NCBI GenBank assembly: GCA_016710065.1
Contig: JADJLP010000002.1
Coordinates: 620,001-684,000 of the forward strand
Length of the DNA: 64,000 nt
Direction: 5' to 3'
DNA from: Candidatus Ideonella esbjergensis
GTDB lineage: Bacteria > Pseudomonadota > Gammaproteobacteria > Burkholderiales > Burkholderiaceae_C
Made by a program: the position numbers and the translations under genes. Shown here piece after piece: positions 33,943 through 41,349 of the stretch. How positions within the stretch are numbered: the first letter of the stretch is position 1; every line of letters begins with the position of its first letter. The notes under the pieces were generated by a model. That model was not told the DNA's origin. It searched no databases and was given only the letters and a program-made list of their open reading frames with translations.

Positions 33943-35754
33943 TCAGTGCGGCATGGTCACGACGTGGTGGTCCACCGTCTCGGCGTACAGGGTGGCCACG
34001 TCGACGGCGCGGCGGCTCAGCACTGCACGCTGGTTGATGTAGCCCTTGTCGGTGATTTCGCCCGCGTCGGCATTGGGCGGCTCGGTCATCAGCAGCACGC
34101 GGCCCGGGCATTGGGATGAACCACCACCGCGCTTGAGTTCCAACAGGGCCTGCTGCACCTTGTCGTGCAGCGCGGCCCTCTCCATGGCCTGGCCGGCCGG
34201 GCTCAGGAAGACCAGCGCGCCGATCTCGTCGCGGTCGTGGCCGGTGATGACGGCATCGGTCACCAGCGGCGCCAGGGCCGACACCAGCTTCACGCGCAGC
34301 GTGCCCACAGACACCCAGGTGCCGGTGGTGAGCTTGAAGTCCTCGGCCACGCGGCCGTTGAACATCACGCCCTTCTCGGGGTGGGCCGGGTCCACCAGGA
34401 AGCCGGCATCACCAATCTTGTAGTAGCCCTCTTCGTCGAAGGCCTCGGCACTGAGCTTGGGCTGGCCTCGGTAGCCGGGGAAGATGTTCACGCCGCGCAC
34501 ACGCAGTTCCAGCTTCTCGCCGTTGGGGATGAACTTGAGCTCGGTGCCCGGCAGTGGCAGGCCGATGCAGCCCGCGCCTTCGAGCATCCAGTGCGCGCTG
34601 GTGACGGCCGGTGCCGTCTCGGTGGAGCCCCAGGAGGTGGTGAGCCACAGCGGCTCTTCGCGCACCTTGGCGGCAATGCCCTGCAGGCGATGCCAGCTGG
34701 CCTGGGGCAGGGCTGCTCCCGCGTAGAAGACCGCGCGCAAGGGGCTCAGCACTTTCCTGGCGAAGTCGGGATCGGACTCGAAGAAGCCCATCAGCATGTC
34801 CAGCCCGCGCGGTACGTTGAAGTGGATATTGGGGCTGCACTCCTTGAGGTTGCGCACCGTCTTCTCGATGGCGCCGGGCACAGGGCGGCCATCGTCGATG
34901 TAGAGCGTGCCGCCATGACACAGCACCATGTTCAGGTTGTGGTTGCCGCCGAAGGTGTGGCTCCAGGGCAGCCAGTCCAGCAGCACCGGCTTCTCGCGCT
35001 TCAAGAAACGCCAGGTCTGCGAAATCATCTGCTGGTTGGCGCACAGCATGCGGTGGGTGTTGACGGCCACCTTGGGGTGACCGGTGGAGCCGCTGGTGAG
35101 CAGGAACTTGGCCGTGTCGTCGGAGTGCAGTTCGGCAAAGGCCTTCATCACGCCCGGGCCTTCCACCATGCTGGCCAGCATCTCGTAGCTGAAGGCGCCG
35201 GGCACCTCGCCCGCACCCTGGCCCAGCACCACCACGCCCTGCAGCGCGCCGCTGGTCTGCATGGCGCGGATGGCCGGGCCGTAGACCTTGGCGTCCGAGG
35301 CGTAGACCAGGGCCGGATCCAGCATCTGCACGATCTCGCGGATCTTCATGTAGTCCTGGCTCAGGCGGCAGTAGGCGCTGCTGACGGTGCACACCGGGCG
35401 GCCGATGTGCATGCAGGCCAGCATCAGCACCAAGTGGTCGATGGCGTTGTCCGACAGCACCACCACTGGCTTGGCCGGCGGCAGGTGCAGGCCCAGCAGG
35501 CCCTGGGCCACGGCGCCCACGGCAGCACGGGTCTGCGCCCAGGTGAAACGGCGCCATTCGCCCTGGGTGTCCCGTTCGGCAAAGGCCAGCGCTTCGGGCG
35601 TCTCCTTGGCCCAGCGCTCCAGCCAGTCGCCGATGCATCGCACGTACGGGCCTAGGGCCTGGGGCGAGCGCAGCACAAAGCTGCCATCGGTGAATTCGAG
35701 CTTCTCGGCCCGGGGTGGGGCGAGGTTGTCGGGGTCATCAACGAAGGTCGCCAT
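33943..35754 (-). CDS. Feruloyl-CoA synthetase-like acyl-CoA ligase
   Basis: A 603-residue ANL-superfamily ligase that forms an acyl-CoA with ATP. The P-loop is FLLTSGSTGHPKVAVNTHRM, A5 is TTSWGSTETAPAV, and A8 is near YYKIGDAGFLVDP. The C-terminal part (AEDFKLTTGTWVSVGTLR) resembles feruloyl-CoA synthetases, which are longer than benzoate-CoA ligases. GGAG lies upstream of the ATG. It is divergent from boxB, with 167 bp between starts. The substrate (ferulate, another hydroxycinnamate or a benzoate) cannot be fixed from sequence. Confidence 0.85.
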   Translation of the reverse strand: MATFVDDPDNLAPPRAEKLEFTDGSFVLRSPQALGPYVRCIGDWLERWAKETPEALAFAERDTQGEWRRFTWAQTRAAVGAVAQGLLGLHLPPAKPVVVLSDNAIDHLVLMLACMHIGRPVCTVSSAYCRLSQDYMKIREIVQMLDPALVYASDAKVYGPAIRAMQTSGALQGVVVLGQGAGEVPGAFSYEMLASMVEGPGVMKAFAELHSDDTAKFLLTSGSTGHPKVAVNTHRMLCANQQMISQTWRFLKREKPVLLDWLPWSHTFGGNHNLNMVLCHGGTLYIDDGRPVPGAIEKTVRNLKECSPNIHFNVPRGLDMLMGFFESDPDFARKVLSPLRAVFYAGAALPQASWHRLQGIAAKVREEPLWLTTSWGSTETAPAVTSAHWMLEGAGCIGLPLPGTELKFIPNGEKLELRVRGVNIFPGYRGQPKLSAEAFDEEGYYKIGDAGFLVDPAHPEKGVMFNGRVAEDFKLTTGTWVSVGTLRVKLVSALAPLVTDAVITGHDRDEIGALVFLSPAGQAMERAALHDKVQQALLELKRGGGSSQCPGRVLLMTEPPNADAGEITDKGYINQRAVLSRRAVDVATLYAETVDHHVVTMPH

Positions 35755-35854
35755 GGCTTGTCTCCTGCGGGTTTGTGAGCCCCCGGTGTACTGCCGTTTT
35801 CTGATCTAGCGCAAAGTCGGGGGTGAGCGATAGGCATGATACTGCATCTACTGA

Positions 35855-35884
35855 TTGCGTCAAAGCACTAAAGTGCACTATTCT
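35855..35884 (+). promoter_or_regulatory. Candidate boxB promoter with a dyad operator
   Basis: TTGCGT (35855-35860), an 18-bp spacer, and TATTCT (35879-35884) make a weak promoter 38 bp before the boxB ATG. Inside the spacer is a perfect dyad GCACT-AA-AGTGC (35865-35876), overlapping the palindrome AGTGCACT (35872-35879). An additional TGCA lies at 35843. BzdR/BoxR-type repressors of benzoyl-CoA genes recognise TGCA-containing repeats, but no regulator gene is adjacent. Confidence 0.4.
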
Positions 35885-35921
35885 TCGGCGCATCCGGCCC
35901 CAACCACCATCAGGAGACACC

Positions 35922-37421
35922 ATGAGCCATGCCGACGACAGCACCCTGGTCGAAGACCGTGAAGCGATCGACAACGACAAGTTCGTTGAAGTCAATTACG
36001 ACGACCGCATCCCCAACAACGTCGATCTGTCCTCCGACCGGCAATTGCAGCGCGCGTTGGAGAGCTGGCAGCCGAACTACGTGGACTGGTGGAAGGAGAT
36101 GGGCCCCGAGGGCTACCAGAACGCAGACGTCTACCTGCGCACGGCGGTGGGCGTGGACCCGGCCGGCTGGGCCAAGTTCGGCTACGTGAAGATGCCCGAC
36201 TACCGTTGGGGCATCCTGCTGGCACCCAGGGTGGAAGGCCGCACCATCCCCCACGGCAAGCACAAGGGCGAGCCGGCGTGGCAGGAGGTGCCGGGCGAGT
36301 ACCGCTCGTTGCTCAAGCGTTTGATCGTGGTGCAGGGCGACACCGAGCCGGCCTCGGTGGAGCAGCAGCGCTGGCTCGGTGCCACCGCGCCCAGCCTCTA
36401 CGACATGCGCAACCTGTTCCAGGTGAACGTCGAAGAAGGCCGCCACCTCTGGGCCATGGTCTACCTGCTGGTGAAGTACTTCGGCAAGGACGGCCGCGAA
36501 GAGGCACAGGCCCTGCTGGAGCGACGTAGCGGCCACCAGGACAACCCGCGCATCCTGGGCGCATTCAACGAGAAGACGCCCGACTGGCTGAGCTTCTTCA
36601 TGTTCACCTACTTCACCGACCGCGACGGCAAGATGCAGTTGGCCGCGCTGGCCGAGAGCGGCTTTGACCCGCTGAGCCGCAGCTGCCGCTTCATGCTCAC
36701 CGAAGAGGCCCACCACCTCTTCGTGGGCGAGACCGGCGTGGGCCGCACCGTGGAGGCCACCTGCGCCGCCATGAACAAGGCCGGCATCACCGACCCGTAT
36801 GACGTCGAGCGCATCCGCGCCCTGGGCGTGGTGGACCTGCCGCTGCTGCAGCGCAAGGCCAACTTCCACATGAGTGTGACGCGCGACCTGTTCGGCTCGG
36901 AGATCTCCTCCAACGGCGCCGACGCCTTCAACACGGGCCTGAAGGGCCGCTTCAACGAAGCCAAGCTCGAAGGCGACGACCACCAGTTGCAGGACGCCAG
37001 CTACAAGGTGCAGCGCGTCGTGGACGGCCAGTTGGTCTGGGAAGATGTACCAGCCCTGCGGGCCATCAACAGCCGTTTGCTGGACGACTACATCGCCGAC
37101 TGCCAGGGCGGCATCGACCGCTGGAACAAAGCGATCGAGAAGGCAGGCATCAACTTCAAGATCACCCAGCCGCACAAGGCCTTCAACCGCCGCATTGGCG
37201 AGTTCGCCGGCCACCACGTCAGCCCGGCCGGTGAGGTGCTGAGCGCCGAAGCCTTTGCCGCCCGGAAGGGCGACTGGCTGCCCAACGACGCCGATATGGC
37301 CTTCATCCACTCGTTGATGAAGGCCCAACACGCGCCCGGCCAGTACGCCAGCTGGATCGCCCCTCCCCGGATGGGTATCAACCAGCAGCCCGTCGACTAC
37401 GAGTACGTAAAGATCGACTGA
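35922..37421 (+). CDS. boxB: Benzoyl-CoA 2,3-epoxidase subunit BoxB
   Basis: A 499-residue class I di-iron oxygenase that epoxidises benzoyl-CoA in the aerobic hybrid (box) pathway with electrons from BoxA. Signature regions include YDDRIPNNVDL, VYLRTAVGVDPAGWAKFGYVKM, FNEKTPDWLSFFMFTYFTDRDGK and FMLTEEAHHLFVGETG. The EAHH in the last is one of the iron-ligand motifs. The ATG at 35922 follows CAGGAGACACC. boxA, boxC and boxD are absent from the window, so this copy is separated from its usual partners here. Confidence 0.93.
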   Translation: MSHADDSTLVEDREAIDNDKFVEVNYDDRIPNNVDLSSDRQLQRALESWQPNYVDWWKEMGPEGYQNADVYLRTAVGVDPAGWAKFGYVKMPDYRWGILLAPRVEGRTIPHGKHKGEPAWQEVPGEYRSLLKRLIVVQGDTEPASVEQQRWLGATAPSLYDMRNLFQVNVEEGRHLWAMVYLLVKYFGKDGREEAQALLERRSGHQDNPRILGAFNEKTPDWLSFFMFTYFTDRDGKMQLAALAESGFDPLSRSCRFMLTEEAHHLFVGETGVGRTVEATCAAMNKAGITDPYDVERIRALGVVDLPLLQRKANFHMSVTRDLFGSEISSNGADAFNTGLKGRFNEAKLEGDDHQLQDASYKVQRVVDGQLVWEDVPALRAINSRLLDDYIADCQGGIDRWNKAIEKAGINFKITQPHKAFNRRIGEFAGHHVSPAGEVLSAEAFAARKGDWLPNDADMAFIHSLMKAQHAPGQYASWIAPPRMGINQQPVDYEYVKID

Positions 37422-37439
37422 GCCTGAAGATGCACCGCT

Positions 37440-37472
37440 GCCGAAAAGCCCGAATTGACGGGTGTTTTCGGC
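37440..37472 (+). terminator. Hairpin after boxB, possible terminator
   Basis: A long imperfect stem: GCCGAAAA pairs with TTTTCGGC around an inner CCCG/CGGG hairpin. It lies 19 bp past the boxB stop. There is no T-run after it, so termination would be weak or factor-assisted. 37473-37619 shows nothing else. Confidence 0.5.
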
Positions 37473-37619
37473 CGCATGTATCGAAGATAAAGGTTTCACT
37501 GACCAACTGTTTCCAAACCCGCAATTCAACGCACTTCGTTTCAGCGAACTGACTTGATCGGTCGAGACAATGACCGAAAGAAGAAGCACTGGGCGGAACG
37601 TTGTTGGAAGGATCTGGAA

Positions 37620-37949
37620 ATGTTTGGTTTTTTTGGTGAAGAGAGAACCGGCCTTTGGGGCCTGCGCAAGCCGCAAGGGGCGGGCAGGGCAACGCCCCGC
37701 AACCCGCGCCTGGCGCACCTGATGGATGAGTTCGAGTACGCCCTGAACGGCTTGGAAACGCCCGAATCGATGCGCCTGCGCGCCCGCATCCTGTGTGCCA
37801 AGAGCAAGGCCGATCTCTGGTACCTGCGCGCCGATGTGTTCGACATGATTGCGCGCGCCATGGGCCAGCAAGAGGCTCAGACCCGTCTGGAGAGCCTCAA
37901 CGAGTTGTTCGAATCGTCCGGCCCCCGCACCGGCCCGATTCCCCTTTGA
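37620..37949 (+). CDS. Conserved-looking small cytoplasmic protein of unknown function
   Basis: A 109-residue soluble protein beginning MFGFFGEERTGLWGL, rich in helix-forming segments (RLAHLMDEFEYALNGL, ADVFDMIARAMGQQEAQTRLESLNELF). AAGGA lies 9 nt before the ATG at 37620; the frame is open upstream but without an RBS. No domain was recognised. It sits between boxB and the convergent CBS-domain gene. Confidence 0.7.
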   Translation: MFGFFGEERTGLWGLRKPQGAGRATPRNPRLAHLMDEFEYALNGLETPESMRLRARILCAKSKADLWYLRADVFDMIARAMGQQEAQTRLESLNELFESSGPRTGPIPL

Positions 37950-37988
37950 AACCGTTTGGGGCCTGCGGGCCCCGCATCCGCACGGTGT

Positions 37989-38429
37989 TCAACCGAGTGC
38001 GTCGTTCACCTGCTCATTGAACTCGGCCAGGCTCACGGCTGCATTCACCTCGCGCGGAAGCGCGTCGCGTACCGAGAACACACCCAGGATCTTGCCGGTT
38101 TCGGCCACCACCGGCAGGTGGCGGAAACCGCGCTCAATCATGATCAGCACTGCGTCGGCCACCCGCATGTCGGGCGGCACGCAGCGCGGGCCGTGGGTCA
38201 TCACCGCCGACACCGGCGTCTTGGCCGGGTCCAGCCCCTTGGCCAGCACGCGCGTCATCAAATCGCGCTCGGTCAGGATGCCCAGCAGCGTGCTGGAGGT
38301 GTCGATGATCAGCACACTGCCGCAGCCCGCGCGGGTCATCACGCAGGCTGCCTCGTGCACCGTGGCGTTCGGCCCCAGGCTGATCACGTGGCGCTGCGAC
38401 ATCGATTGGAATAGCGTGCGTTCGGGCAT
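37989..38429 (-). CDS. Protein with two CBS domains
   Basis: A 146-residue protein made almost only of a CBS pair. CBS1 is about residues 15-65 (NATVHEAACVMTRAGCGSVLIID, GILTERDLMTRVLA). CBS2 is about 75-130 (PDMRVADAVLIMIERGFRHLPVV, GVFSVRDAL). Such modules bind adenine nucleotides and regulate partners. It starts 44 bp after korB on the same strand, so it may sense energy state for the Kor complex; that link is inference from position. Confidence 0.88.
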   Translation of the reverse strand: MPERTLFQSMSQRHVISLGPNATVHEAACVMTRAGCGSVLIIDTSSTLLGILTERDLMTRVLAKGLDPAKTPVSAVMTHGPRCVPPDMRVADAVLIMIERGFRHLPVVAETGKILGVFSVRDALPREVNAAVSLAEFNEQVNDALG

Positions 38430-38473
38430 GGTGACTGGTCTCCAGGGCGCAAGGGTGACGAAGGGGTTGGCGC

Positions 38474-39529
38474 TCAGCGCAGCGAGGCGTTGATCTTCTG
38501 CAAGGCCGTGCTGCCAGGGCACAGCTGGGCGGCCTTCATGGTGTTCAGCGGGGGTTCGCAGGTGTTGAGTGCCATGTGCAGTTCGGTGGCCAGTGGGTCC
38601 ATGTAGAGCAGACCTGTCACCACCTCGCCACGCGCCGCCTGCTGCTGCATGTAGCTCATCGCGGCGTAGCGGTCGGACGGGTCGTAGTCGGCGTGCAGCT
38701 TGCGCAAACGCAGCACCGAACCATCGTGCTGGGGCACGTCCACCACGCTGCCAGGCGCGTACTGGGTGGTGATCTCCTGGCCCGGCGTGATGAAGTCGAT
38801 GCGGCTCACCGCCTCGTTGTGCTGGCGCACATAGTCGTAACTCTTGGTGCTGCCGCCGTGGTTGTTGAACGTGACGCAGGGGCTGATCACGTCGATGAAG
38901 GCCGCACCGCCATGCGCCATGGCGCCCTTGATCAGCGGCACCAGTTGTTCCTTGTCGCCCGAGAAGCTGCGGGCCACGTAGGTGGCACCCAGTTGCAGCG
39001 CGATGCCCACCAGGTCCACCGGGCTGTCGGAATTGACCACGCCCTTCTTGCTCTTGGAGCCGCGGTCGGCGGTGGCCGAGAACTGGCCCTTGGTGAGGCC
39101 GTAGACGCCGTTGTTCTCGACGATGTAGGCCATGCGCACGCCACGCCGCATGGCGTTGGCGAACTGGCCCAGGCCGATGGAGGCCGAGTCACCGTCGCCC
39201 GAGACGCCCAGGTAGAGCAGGTCGCGGTTCGCCAGGTAGGCGCCGGTGAGGGCCGAGGGCATGCGGCCGTGCACGGTGTTGAAGCCGTGCGAGGCGCCCA
39301 GGAAGTAGTCGGGCGTCTTGGAGCTGCAACCAATGCCGCTGAGCTTGGCCACGCGGTGGGGCTCGATGTCGAGCTCCCAGCAGGCCTGGATGATGGCCGC
39401 CGAGATGCTGTCGTGGCCGCAGCCAGCGCACAGCGTGGAGACCCGGCCTTCGTAGTCGCGCCGCGTGTAGCCGACCTTGTTGACGTGCAGGCTGGGGTGG
39501 TGCAGCTTGGGTTTGGCGATGTAGGTCAT
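38474..39529 (-). CDS. korB: 2-oxoacid:acceptor oxidoreductase, beta (TPP) subunit
   Basis: A 351-residue subunit with the cluster motif LCAGCGHDS and a further Cys in SGIGCSSKT. The thiamine-diphosphate site is GVSGDGDSASIGLGQFANAMRR, followed by YIVENNGVYGLTKGQ. With the alpha subunit it oxidises a 2-oxoacid, probably 2-oxoglutarate, to an acyl-CoA. The ATG overlaps the korA stop as ATGA. Confidence 0.92.
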   Translation of the reverse strand: MTYIAKPKLHHPSLHVNKVGYTRRDYEGRVSTLCAGCGHDSISAAIIQACWELDIEPHRVAKLSGIGCSSKTPDYFLGASHGFNTVHGRMPSALTGAYLANRDLLYLGVSGDGDSASIGLGQFANAMRRGVRMAYIVENNGVYGLTKGQFSATADRGSKSKKGVVNSDSPVDLVGIALQLGATYVARSFSGDKEQLVPLIKGAMAHGGAAFIDVISPCVTFNNHGGSTKSYDYVRQHNEAVSRIDFITPGQEITTQYAPGSVVDVPQHDGSVLRLRKLHADYDPSDRYAAMSYMQQQAARGEVVTGLLYMDPLATELHMALNTCEPPLNTMKAAQLCPGSTALQKINASLR

Positions 39530-41349
39530 GCGGCCTCCTTGACCTGGTGAACGACGCGCTTGCGGATCTCGCCGGCGATGAAGCGGGCGGTGATGGGCGT
39601 GCCGTCGTAGTGCAGCACGCGCTGCAGGCGCGCCGGGTCGATGTCGAGCTCGTTGACGATCATCGAGTGCATCTGGGCGTCGCGGTTCTGTTCCACCACG
39701 AACACCTTGTCGTGCGCAGCGATGAAATCGGGCACCGATTGCGGGAACGGAAAGGCTTGCAGCCGCAACGCGTCGAGGTGGATGCCCTCGGCCTCCAGCA
39801 CGTCCAGCGCCTCGCGCATGGCCGGCGTGGTGGAGCCGAAGTAGATGACGCCCACCTTGGTGGCCTGGGCGGCCTTGCGCAGGATGGGCTGGGGCACCAG
39901 CGTGGCGGCGGTGGCAAATTTCTTGAGCAGCCGCTCCATGTTGTAGATGTAGTCGGGCCCACGCTCCGAGTACATCGCATATGGGTTGCGCGTGGTGCCA
40001 CGGGTGAAGAAGGCGCCCTTGCTGGGGTGGGTGCCCGGCAGCGTGCGCCAGGGGATGCCGTCGCCGTCCACGTCCTTGTAGCGGCCGAAATCCTTGCCGG
40101 CTTCCAACTCGGCAGCGCTCATCACCTTGCCGCGGTCGTAGGCCTGGGAGTCGTCCCACTCAAAGGGCTTGCACAGTCGCTGGTTCATGCCAATGTCCAG
40201 GTCGGTCATCACGAAGATGGGCGTCTGCAACCGATCGGCCAAATCGAGTGCCGCAGCGGAGTGGGTGAAGCACTCGTGCGGGTCCTGCGGGAACAGCAGC
40301 ACGTGCTTGGTGTCGCCGTGCGAGGCGTAGGCGCAACTGATGAGGTCAGACTGTTGTGTGCGTGTGGGCATGCCGGTGGAAGGCCCGCCGCGCTGCACGT
40401 TGACGATGGTGACTGGGATTTCGGCAAAGTAGGCCAGGCCGATGAACTCGGTCATCAGCGAGATGCCAGGGCCTGAGGTGGCGGTGAAGGCGCGGGCGCC
40501 GTTCCAGCCCGCGCCCACCACCATGCCGATGGAGGCCAGTTCGTCCTCGGCCTGCACGATGGCGAACTTGTTCTGGCCTGTGGCCTCGTCCACACGGAAC
40601 TTCTCGCAGTATTTCTGGAAGGCCTCGGGGATGGAGGTGGACGGCGTGATGGGGTACCAGGCCGCCACTGTGGCGCCGCCATACACCAGGCCCAGCGCGG
40701 CGGCGGAATTGCCATCGGTGAAGATCTGGTCGCCCACGTTGTCGGCGCGCTGCACGCGTATGCCCAGCGGTGCTTCCATGTGCGCCTTCACGTAGTCGCG
40801 GCCCAGGTGCAGGGCCTTGACGTTCGACTCCAGCAGCCGCTCCTTGCCCTTGTACTGCTCGGCGAACAGCTTCTCGAACACCTCGGCGTCCACATCCAGC
40901 AGCACGCTGAGCGCACCCACGTAGATGATGTTCTTGAACAGCTGGCGCTGGCGGGGCTCGGTGTAGGCCTCGTTGGTGATGGCGGTGAGCGGCACGCCTA
41001 TGGTTTGCACGTCGGCGCGGAATTTGTTGGCCGGCATGGGCCGCGTGCTGTCGTAGAACAGATAGCCACCGGGCTCGATCTCGGCGATGTCGCCGTCCCA
41101 GGTCTGCGGGTTCATGGCCACCATCATGTCCACGCCGCCGCGGCGGCCGTGGTAGCCCTTCTCGCACACGCGGGCCTCGTACCAGGTGGGCATGCCCTGG
41201 ATGTTGCTGGGGAAGATGTTGCGCGGGCTCACGGGCACACCCATGCGCATCACCGCCTTGGCAAACAGCTCGTTGGCAGAAGCCGAACCCGAGCCATTGA
41301 CGTTGGCGAACTTGATGACGAAATCGTTGACGGCTTCGATGCGCTTCAT
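39526..41349 (-). CDS. korA: 2-oxoacid:acceptor oxidoreductase, alpha subunit with fused gamma domain
   Basis: A 607-residue subunit. Residues 1-190 are the gamma domain (NVNGSGSASANELFAKAVMRMG, YHGRRGGVDMMVAMNP). The rest is the alpha domain with WYPITPSTSIPEAF, FTATSGPGISLMTEF and NVQRGGPSTGMPTRTQQSDL. This gamma-alpha fusion is typical of Kor/Ior enzymes. ATGA overlaps on both sides couple it to korC upstream and korB downstream. A 2-oxoglutarate substrate is likely but not certain. Confidence 0.92.
   Translation of the reverse strand: MKRIEAVNDFVIKFANVNGSGSASANELFAKAVMRMGVPVSPRNIFPSNIQGMPTWYEARVCEKGYHGRRGGVDMMVAMNPQTWDGDIAEIEPGGYLFYDSTRPMPANKFRADVQTIGVPLTAITNEAYTEPRQRQLFKNIIYVGALSVLLDVDAEVFEKLFAEQYKGKERLLESNVKALHLGRDYVKAHMEAPLGIRVQRADNVGDQIFTDGNSAAALGLVYGGATVAAWYPITPSTSIPEAFQKYCEKFRVDEATGQNKFAIVQAEDELASIGMVVGAGWNGARAFTATSGPGISLMTEFIGLAYFAEIPVTIVNVQRGGPSTGMPTRTQQSDLISCAYASHGDTKHVLLFPQDPHECFTHSAAALDLADRLQTPIFVMTDLDIGMNQRLCKPFEWDDSQAYDRGKVMSAAELEAGKDFGRYKDVDGDGIPWRTLPGTHPSKGAFFTRGTTRNPYAMYSERGPDYIYNMERLLKKFATAATLVPQPILRKAAQATKVGVIYFGSTTPAMREALDVLEAEGIHLDALRLQAFPFPQSVPDFIAAHDKVFVVEQNRDAQMHSMIVNELDIDPARLQRVLHYDGTPITARFIAGEIRKRVVHQVKEAA

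Noticed and set aside
35910..37871. A 653-codon open frame antisense to boxB
   Set aside because: Same cause: third-position GC bias. The boxB frame has clear di-iron motifs and an RBS; the antisense frame has none.
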